The translations under genes were made by a program, and so were the position numbers. Shown one piece after another: positions 58,908 to 64,000 of a stretch of DNA of 64,000 nt. The DNA lies in the NCBI RefSeq assembly GCF_018130465.1, contig NZ_JAFCKJ010000009.1:1-64000 (forward strand), in the 5' to 3' direction. The DNA comes from Bradyrhizobium canariense. Lineage in GTDB: Bacteria; Pseudomonadota; Alphaproteobacteria; Rhizobiales; Xanthobacteraceae. The notes beneath the pieces are model-generated. The model was not told where the DNA came from and made no database searches. It saw only the letters and a list, made by a program, of their open reading frames with translations. Every line of letters starts with the position of its first letter. Positions within the stretch are counted from its first letter, which is position 1.

Positions 58908-59486
58908 TTACTGGGTCGGCGGCAGCACGGCCTGCGAGGTCTGCTGCGGCAGGTTGGTGTAGGTCGCACTTTCCTTGGTGCAGATATCCCTGAACACCAC
59001 GACGCCGGCCTGCGGATATTCCTTCACCAGGCAGTTGCAGTTGTTGTTGACCACCGGAGCCGGCGCAGCCGCCACGACCGGTGCCGCAACCACGGCCGGA
59101 CGCTGCACGACGACCGTTTTCTCCACCACCTGCGGCGTCGGAACGTACACCGGCCTGTTCACGACAACCGGAACCGGGACCGGCCGGACCACGACCTGCG
59201 GCGGGATATAGACCGGCGGCGCGGGCCGCGGATAGACATTGACCTGCGGCATCGGCCGGGGGCCGGGATAGACATTGGCTTGAGGCGTCGGCCGGAAGCT
59301 GGGAACGACGGCCGGGCGCTGACCATTGCCGCCATAGCCGCCCCAGCCGGGCCGCGCCTGCTGCGCGTTGCCATACTGCCCGTTCTCGCCCCAGCCGGCC
59401 TGCGCCGAGCTGCTTGCAACACCTGCCGCAACGCTAGCCAACACGATCGCTGCCGCCATCTTCGTGATCATCAAGGTCTTAGTCAT
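58908..59486 (-). CDS. Secreted Pro/Val-rich protein
   Basis: The 192-residue product has a Sec leader ending in SSAQAG, then a Gly/Gln-rich stretch, a long Pro/Val repeat (RPTPQANVYPGPRPMPQVNV, VVVRPVPVPVVVNRP), and a C-terminal domain with Cys pair NNNCNCLVKEYPQ and FRDICTKESA. Such repeats suggest an extended cell-surface or periplasmic protein that spans the envelope. No family is known. ATG 59486 begins the leader directly. Confidence 0.75.
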   Translation of the reverse strand: MTKTLMITKMAAAIVLASVAAGVASSSAQAGWGENGQYGNAQQARPGWGGYGGNGQRPAVVPSFRPTPQANVYPGPRPMPQVNVYPRPAPPVYIPPQVVVRPVPVPVVVNRPVYVPTPQVVEKTVVVQRPAVVAAPVVAAAPAPVVNNNCNCLVKEYPQAGVVVFRDICTKESATYTNLPQQTSQAVLPPTQ

Positions 59487-59823
59487 GGTCCACCTGTCTG
59501 GTTGTTTGTTTTGCTTCAAGCCGTCGTCGTGGGATGAGTGATAGCCGGACTTGGCGCGCGCATCCGTGATCCCGCGCACACAGCCTCCTTCGATAGGAGG
59601 AGGACTATCGGCGTGAAGTTGCTCGCCGAATGCCGGGCCTTTGCAGCGCGCGGAAAGCTTGCGGAGGCCGTGAGCGGCGCGGGGCGCGAACAGCCGCAGC
59701 AGGGCGGCGGCCGCGTCCATCCGGGCAGCCGGATTGTTCCCGGAACCCGTTGATCTCAAATCTTTTTCAGCTCCGCGCGAAACCTTTGTCCGCCTCGGAC
59801 CTATTATCGCAAAGGATGCTGCA
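59487..59823. other. Intergenic region without a supported gene
   Basis: Long frames on both strands here are Arg/Ala/Gly-rich and lack initiation signals, so I treat them as noncoding. The spacer must contain promoters for the two flanking, divergently transcribed genes. No clear hairpin or operator was seen. Confidence 0.4.
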
Positions 59824-60093
59824 ATGCCTCGATATTACTTCGACCTGCGCGACGAGCAGGGCTTGGCGCGCGACGAGGAAGGGCTGGAATTGGCCACCGC
59901 TCGCGCCGTTCAGGCCGAGGCCGCCAAGTCGGTTGCCGACATGGCGCGCGATGCCATTCTCGCCGCGCCGCCCACCGGCGGCAAGCAGACCATGGCGATC
60001 GACGTTCGCGACGCCGACGGACTTGTTATGCAGGTGACATTCTCGTTCGAGGTCGAGGATCTCAAGACGCGATCGCGTTCACGCGATCATTGA
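59824..60093 (+). CDS. Small DUF6894-like protein
   Basis: The 89-residue protein starts MPRYYFDLRDEQGLARDEEG and continues LELATARAVQAEAAKSVADM, the pattern I recall for DUF6894, a family of short proteins common in rhizobia and related bacteria. Function is unknown. ATG 59824 is preceded by AAGGA. It overlaps the convergent small gene by 7 bp. Confidence 0.75.
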   Translation: MPRYYFDLRDEQGLARDEEGLELATARAVQAEAAKSVADMARDAILAAPPTGGKQTMAIDVRDADGLVMQVTFSFEVEDLKTRSRSRDH

Positions 60094-60287
60094 CGCGTCA
60101 GCAATTTCGCGGACTCGGACTCGAGCACGGCGATCTTTCGGTCGAGCTGCCAGACCTCGACCTTGCCGTGCCGCGTGAACTGCTGCGCGAAGGTGAGGGC
60201 GGACGCATCCGACGCGGCCTCGAACGCTTCGGCGGAGCGGAAGACGCCGTTTTCGCCGACCAGGTAGGCGCGATATTGCTGGCTCAT
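60087..60287 (-). CDS. Small protein coupled to the basic helical protein
   Basis: The 66-residue protein (MSQQYRAYLVGENGVFRSAE, then ASALTFAQQFTRHGKVEVWQ) has a short beta-alpha pattern. Its start codon overlaps the stop of the upstream gene (ATGA), so the two are coupled. It is not recognised beyond that; short two-strand proteins of this kind are frequent in rhizobia. Confidence 0.65.
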   Translation of the reverse strand: MSQQYRAYLVGENGVFRSAEAFEAASDASALTFAQQFTRHGKVEVWQLDRKIAVLESESAKLLTRQ

Positions 60288-60484
60288 GTCGGTGCCCTCA
60301 GGCCCGGTGAACTCAGCCAGGAGGCAATGCGCATGGCCGTCTCGTCCTGCCGCGCACGGCGCAGCAGCATCTCGCGGCGACGCCCCGGCGCGAGCGCGCG
60401 TGCCTCCTCGCGAAGCCGCGCGGCCTCCTCGGCGAGCCGTTCGTCGAGTGTCCTGGTCTGCTTGAATCGTCTACGCTTCTGCAT
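60284..60484 (-). CDS. Small basic helical protein, paralog B
   Basis: The 66-residue protein MQKRRRFKQTRTLDERLAEE...WLSSPGLRAPT is a diverged copy of the one at 56477. The N-terminal RRRFKQ and the C-terminal W-L-x-S-P-G are shared. A GAGGGAGA site precedes ATG 60484; a longer frame to 60649 is not supported. It is coupled to the downstream 66-residue gene. Confidence 0.75.
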   Translation of the reverse strand: MQKRRRFKQTRTLDERLAEEAARLREEARALAPGRRREMLLRRARQDETAMRIASWLSSPGLRAPT

Positions 60485-60987
60485 GCACGTCTCCCTCGGG
60501 AGCAATTTCGGTCTCATCACGGATCGATGCCGATTGCCTTGCGGTGATGGATCAACCTTGCGCTCCTGGCGGCGAGAGAGACACATCATTTGATATGTTG
60601 GCGGATTAAATTGCGAGAGCAAGCTCAGCGACTTGAGCGCGTTACTCATCTTGAGTGCTTGTGATCAATGTGCACTTTTGGACAGAAGCGAGATCTGCTG
60701 TGGACGATGGACGCGTGACGTGAAGTGTCTGCGTCGGCTCAAGCGCCGCCGCCGCACAACGCGTCCCCACTCGCGCGAAGATTGCCTGCAGAACGAACGC
60801 ATGTGTCGCCTGCCAGCTAAGCGATGTTTGACACCGTTTGAACCGGCACCGCCGTCGTTGTCGGTCGATGCGAGCAGCGAATATTGGTTGATGATGTTCT
60901 TCTTTTGTTCTATGCTCGTCAAGCATTCTACCTGTGGGCGACCAGCGGAAGCGCTCGGTGTCGCCCAATTTTCTGTGGGGGTAGTCG
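60485..60987. other. Intergenic region without a supported gene
   Basis: The 503-bp spacer has only Ser/Arg-rich short frames on both strands. It contains low-GC stretches near 60590-60620 and 60880-60920, likely promoter regions for the divergent genes on each side. No tRNA, terminator or repeat of known type was seen. Confidence 0.4.
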
Positions 60988-61765
60988 ATGAGTAACTCGC
61001 TTCTGGCTTTGGTCCTCCTGGACGATCCGGCAACGCCGGACATGTCAGCGGTTGCGAATATCCTCCGCGCTCGACATCCGGAACTGGCAACGGAGGCTGC
61101 GGAGAACGAGGACGCGCAACAGGCTCAGGCAAACTCGCCGCTCATTCGCTGTGGCAACGAGCTTGTTGCGGTCATGTCGATGCCGGCGCGCATTCCTGAC
61201 GATCCCGGCCTGTGGTCGCGCGCTTCCACGACATGGCCGCAGGCTACGGCGGCCGCGGCGCGGCACCGTGGGCATTTGATCGTCTCTGTGCTCGGCCAAA
61301 ATCAGCGACCGTTACCCGCCGCTCGTCTAACGACTGCTGTCATCGGCGCGTTGATTGCAACGGTGCCGGAATGCTGCGAACGTGGTCTGGAATGGCAAGG
61401 TCGCACGATCCGCCGATCTATGGTTGGACCTGTCCAGCCGATCGTTTGCGCCGTATCCAGACTATCCTTCCTCACTGTGGGTGGACATATTGCCGTTCCG
61501 ATCAAAGACAGGCATCGGAGCAGTAACGATGGGGCTGTCGGCATTTGCTGAGCGTGAAATCGAGTTCGAGACCCACAAGCTGACACTTCCGACGCTGATC
61601 AAAAAGGTGGACGGTCTTGCCGTCTATCTGGTTGAGCACGGGCTTGTGGTCAAAGACGGCGACACGTTTGGTCGCGATTCGCGCGAGCGCTTCTCGGCTC
61701 GTTACAAGGACTCCGATCGATTTGAAGGCTTACCCGTTCTTTTCTGTACCGATGGTTCGTCATAA
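60988..61765 (+). pseudogene. DUF4261-like gene with a frameshift near 61375
   Basis: The first frame (60988 to about 61375) begins MSNSLLALVLLDDPATPDMS and runs to ATVPECC. The +1 frame then takes over as NVVWNGKVARSADLWLDLSS, FAPYPDYPSSLWVDILPF and ends FEGLPVLFCTDGSS at 61765. Both parts fit one protein of about 258 residues, similar to DUF4261 proteins in layout. Removing one base near 61375 would fuse them. It may be inactive or a sequence error. It lies directly before a candidate small RNA. Confidence 0.7.
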
Positions 61766-61821
61766 TTGAATTGTAACGATACGCGAGGGGAGCTGCGTGC
61801 GTCCCATTCAGGATGCGTCAT

Positions 61822-61851
61822 TTGACACGTCGGGCAAAACACTGGCAGAAT
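61822..61851 (+). promoter_or_regulatory. Promoter-like element, copy B
   Basis: TTGACA (61822-61827), an 18-base spacer starting CGTCGGGCAAAACAC and CAGAAT (61846-61851) match copies A and C. It is followed by a short sequence and an intrinsic terminator, not by a gene, which suggests a small RNA. Confidence 0.65.
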
Positions 61852-61857
61852 GGCATG

Positions 61858-61908
61858 ATCGAAAAGGTGCCTGGTTCAAGCCCGCGGGATTCCGCGGGCT
61901 TTCTTTGT
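61858..61908 (+). ncRNA. Candidate small RNA B with intrinsic terminator
   Basis: A predicted start about 7 bases after the -10 box gives a transcript of about 50 bases. It ends in a perfect 9-bp stem (AGCCCGCGG 61879-61887, loop GATT, CCGCGGGCT 61892-61900) and TTCTTTGTTT. The segment CATGATCGAAAAG and GGTTCAA are also found in candidate C. No reading frame with initiation signals is present. The 5' end may pair as GGCA/TGCC. The terminator could also serve the convergent monooxygenase gene. Confidence 0.55.
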
Positions 61909-61935
61909 TTCGACCGCGCGCCGGGCGGTCAGGCG

Positions 61936-63471
61936 TTACGCAGCCGGCCCGAACCACCTCGTCAGCGCGTCCGCAAGTCCGCGTTGGCTTCCATCTCCCA
62001 CCCAGGCCACATGCCCGTCGGGCCGCACCAGAACGGCTTTTGGCGCCGCGACCTCTCCGATGGCCGGAAGCTCCCAGGCGCCGTCGTATTCGGCATCCAC
62101 TGTTTTGACGCGATCCGCCCATGGTGCGATATCGAAGCTGATCTTCTCACCGAAAGTGAGCAACAAGGCCTGCGCGCCGTGCAGCAAGGCGAAGAGCATC
62201 AGCGGGCGGCCGTCGACCGTCACATCGAGATCCGGCATGCGCCGCCCAAGCAGCGCGTGCCCTTCGCCGAGATCGTAGTGAACGTCGAGCCCGCTCATCA
62301 TCGCGCCAAAGCGCCGGCGCGGCTCGTCCATCGCGAGCAACTCCGCCACGACATCGCGCGCGGCCTTGAGGCCGTCCTCGCCGCGGCGGAGCAGGGCGAT
62401 TTGCGCCATGGTGTTGCGCAAGGTCCGCGCGGCGACGGGATGGCGCTCGGTGTGGTAGGTGTCGAGCAGGCTGTCGGGCGAAATGCCCTTGACCACCTGC
62501 GCCAGCTTCCAGCCGAGATTGACGGCGTCCTGCACGCCGGTGTTGAGGCCTTGTCCGCCCACGGAGTGATGGATATGCGCGGCATCGCCGGAAAGCAGCA
62601 CGCGTCCCCGGCGATAGGACGCAGCCTGCCGTGCTGTATCGGTGAAGCGGGAGATCCAGGACTGGTTTTGGAGTCCGAAGTCGGTGCCGTACACGGCGAC
62701 GAGCGCCTCGCTCAGATCGCGCAAGCTGGGTTCGCCGGTCCGGTCGAGCGTGGCTTCCGTCACGACCACCAGCACGCGTCCGCTCTCGGTCTTGCTGAGG
62801 CCGTGAAAGCCGAGCGCGTCGTGGCGCAAGCCCCAGGCAGGTTCGTCTCGCATCTCGACTTCGGCCATGAGGTTGCTGAGCGTCGGATCGGAGCCGGGGA
62901 AGTCGATGCCCGCGGTCTTGCGCACCAGGCTGCGACCGCCGTCACAGCCGACCAGATAGCTCGCGCGCAACGTCTCGCCGCCGGAGAGCGTCACATCGAT
63001 GCCGGTCTCGTCCTGCGCGAAGGCCGTCACCTCGGTGCTTCTATAGATCGGCACCGCGAGCTCGCTGGCCCAGTCGGCCAGGATGCGCTCGGTGTGGCTC
63101 TGCCGCAGCGCGAGCCCGTAAGCGTGCCGGGTGGGGAGGTCGCTGATGTCGAGCCTGGTCCAGGCGAAGCCCGCGAGTTGGGTGATTTGTCCTTCGCGCA
63201 GGAAGCGGTCCGCGACGCCGCGTTGATCGAGGATCTCGATGCTGCGTGCGTGCAGGCCGCCGGCGCGCGTGCCTGATAGCTCCTGGTTGACGCGCCGCTC
63301 GACCACGGCGACGTCGACATTCGCGAGTGCGAGCTCCGCGGCCAGCATCAGCCCGGTCGGGCCACCGCCGGCGATCACCACGGCGTGGTCTTTTGCGTGT
63401 TTCTGCGCGTGGCGTGCGCCGGCCCGTTCGGTGCGGCCGTGCGGCCGGGACGTCGGAAGCAATATGGGCAT
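61936..63471 (-). CDS. FAD-dependent aromatic monooxygenase (PheA/TfdB type)
   Basis: The 511-residue flavoprotein has the N-terminal dinucleotide-binding motif VVIAGGGPTGLMLAAELA near residue 33, the middle DG motif (LVGCDGGRSLVRK), and GDAAHIHHSVGGQGLNTGVQD near residue 300. The layout is shared by phenol, rifampicin and other aromatic hydroxylases; the C-terminal thioredoxin-like domain is also present. Substrate cannot be told from sequence. The leader before residue 30 is unusually long and basic; another start (e.g. the ATG 24 codons in) is possible. It is not urate hydroxylase in obvious features. Confidence 0.87.
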   Translation of the reverse strand: MPILLPTSRPHGRTERAGARHAQKHAKDHAVVIAGGGPTGLMLAAELALANVDVAVVERRVNQELSGTRAGGLHARSIEILDQRGVADRFLREGQITQLAGFAWTRLDISDLPTRHAYGLALRQSHTERILADWASELAVPIYRSTEVTAFAQDETGIDVTLSGGETLRASYLVGCDGGRSLVRKTAGIDFPGSDPTLSNLMAEVEMRDEPAWGLRHDALGFHGLSKTESGRVLVVVTEATLDRTGEPSLRDLSEALVAVYGTDFGLQNQSWISRFTDTARQAASYRRGRVLLSGDAAHIHHSVGGQGLNTGVQDAVNLGWKLAQVVKGISPDSLLDTYHTERHPVAARTLRNTMAQIALLRRGEDGLKAARDVVAELLAMDEPRRRFGAMMSGLDVHYDLGEGHALLGRRMPDLDVTVDGRPLMLFALLHGAQALLLTFGEKISFDIAPWADRVKTVDAEYDGAWELPAIGEVAAPKAVLVRPDGHVAWVGDGSQRGLADALTRWFGPAA

Positions 63472-63601
63472 GTGATGACCCCTCGAGGTTTGGATGTCTT
63501 CGGGCCGAGGGTTCTACGGCAGGGGCGGGGGCTTGAAGCAAGCCTGTTGCACACCACATATCTGAGTGGGGAGAGGGAATCCTTTGTCCGCGTTCGCAGC
63601 G

Positions 63602-63631
63602 TTGACACGTCGGGCAAAACACCGGCATAAT
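63602..63631 (+). promoter_or_regulatory. Promoter-like element, copy C
   Basis: TTGACA (63602-63607), an 18-base spacer (CGTCGGGCAAAACACCGG) and CATAAT (63626-63631) match copies A and B. The -35 and -10 boxes are near consensus, and the whole spacer except its end is conserved. Confidence 0.7.
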
Positions 63632-63637
63632 GCCATC

Positions 63638-63692
63638 ATCGAAAAGAGTTTGGTTCAACCCGCGCGGACGCGATCCGCCGCGGGTTTTGTTT
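63638..63692 (+). ncRNA. Candidate small RNA C with intrinsic terminator
   Basis: The predicted transcript of about 55 bases runs from roughly 63638 to the terminator. The stem pairs CCCGCG with CGCGGG (63659-63664, 63679-63684), and CGG with CCG, around loop ACGCGAT, followed by TTTTGTTTT. It shares ATCATCGAAAAG and TGGTTCAA with candidate B. No coding frame fits. A second-copy family with conserved promoter and body supports real function. Confidence 0.55.
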
Positions 63693-63697
63693 TGGGT

Positions 63698-63769
63698 TTG
63701 CGACGTCTTGGGCTTGCGAAGTCTTGGGCTTGCGACGTCTTGGGCTTGCGAAGTCTTGGGCTTGCGACC
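63698..63769. repeat. 16-bp tandem repeat (VNTR-like)
   Basis: TTGCGACGTCTTGGGC and TTGCGAAGTCTTGGGC alternate four times (63698-63713, 63714-63729, 63730-63745, 63746-63761), with a partial fifth copy. The C/A alternation makes a 32-bp higher-order unit. It lies between the candidate RNA C and the stop codon of the response-regulator gene. Copy number may vary between strains. Confidence 0.85.
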
Positions 63770-63770
63770 T

Positions 63771-64000
63771 TCAGCAGATGCCGGTGGTCCGCTGCATGGT
63801 GCTGGCGAGTTCCTCGAACGAAAACGGCTTTCTGATCATAGGAAGGCCGTCGCGCCGGGGTTCGCGACCGGACAATTGCAGGATCTTCAGCTCCGGGCGA
63901 ATTCGCTTGGCCAGCTCGGCCAGTTCATGCCCATCCATGCCGGGCATGTTGATGTCCGTGATGAGGATGGTGATGTTCTCGTTCTGCCCGAGCCGGTCGA
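63771..64000 (-). CDS. Response-regulator receiver domain, C-terminal part
   Basis: The frame runs off the window at its 5' end and encodes the last 76 residues. LITDINMPGMDGHELAEL carries the phospho-acceptor Asp (TDINMPG) and the following helix; LSGREPRRDGLPMIRKPF contains the conserved Lys-Pro pair. The C-terminus ends shortly after the domain (SFEELASTMQRTTGIC). So this is a receiver at the end of a protein: either a single-domain regulator or a hybrid kinase. Confidence 0.85.
   Translation of the reverse strand, partial: DRLGQNENITILITDINMPGMDGHELAELAKRIRPELKILQLSGREPRRDGLPMIRKPFSFEELASTMQRTTGIC

Noticed and set aside
61797-62108. A 103-residue plus-strand frame over candidate RNA B
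   Set aside because: It crosses the terminator and the convergent monooxygenase gene, and is Arg/Pro-rich without initiation signals.
61936-63471. Flavin monooxygenase as the missing urate oxidase (HpxO-like)
   Set aside because: Its length and layout with a C-terminal thioredoxin-like part fit phenol- or rifampicin-type hydroxylases, and it lies 30 kb from the urate genes.
61858-63692. GGTTCAA in the candidate RNAs as a tRNA T-arm
   Set aside because: No acceptor, D-arm or anticodon arm can be formed around it; the matching bases are probably chance or part of the RNA's own conserved body.

Overview
The window looks like a chromosomal segment of a high-GC alphaproteobacterium, most likely a Bradyrhizobium or close relative. 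The support is the codon bias (long spurious Arg-rich antisense frames), GcrA-type and HWE-kinase proteins, phasin, arginase and soxCD-like genes, many small proteins of a kind I associate with that genus, and mosaic palindromic repeats around 600-990. The genus call rests on general recognition, not on a search.

From 1.5 to 32.6 kb lies a large purine/ureide nitrogen-scavenging region. It encodes a DUF3830 protein, a PuuE-type allantoinase, a fused OHCU decarboxylase/HIU hydrolase, an NCS2 permease, a xanthine dehydrogenase in which the [2Fe-2S] and Mo subunits are fused and FAD is carried by a separate subunit, and an 8-oxoguanine-deaminase-like amidohydrolase. Two complete BMP-type ABC importers flank a Tsx-like outer-membrane protein. 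The second importer operon also carries a biuret-hydrolase-like amidase and a guanine/nucleoside deaminase. Allantoate amidohydrolase, an unknown (alpha/alpha)-barrel-like protein, DctA, formamidase, and a TetR-adenine deaminase-AzgA permease unit follow. Together they would import and deaminate purines, oxidise xanthine, open the ring and release ammonia. No urate oxidase is visible. Sequence-level sigma-54 promoters precede importer 2, allantoate amidohydrolase and dctA, which fits nitrogen and carbon-limitation control.

From 32.6 to 43 kb the genes are mixed: a MoxR/VWA pair, small zinc-ribbon proteins, a quinone oxidoreductase, an S24 (LexA-like) repressor divergent from a GcrA-like regulator with a shared candidate operator, a phasin, a cytochrome c coupled to a 58-residue peptide, and an alpha/beta hydrolase. 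From 43 to 49 kb is a TpsB transporter, a FecR-domain protein and a CHASE2-PAS-GGDEF-EAL protein.

From 49.5 to 64 kb come arginase, a soxC/soxD-like pair, an NRAMP-related transporter, a phytanoyl-CoA-dioxygenase-like protein, many short genes, four apparently broken genes or gene remnants (enolase superfamily, EAL, DUF4261-like and an N-terminally short HWE kinase), a flavin monooxygenase and the end of a response-regulator gene. Three copies of a conserved promoter-like element occur at 54.7, 61.8 and 63.6 kb; two are followed at once by a short sequence and an intrinsic terminator, and are proposed as a small RNA family. No tRNA, rRNA, CRISPR array or intact mobile element was seen.
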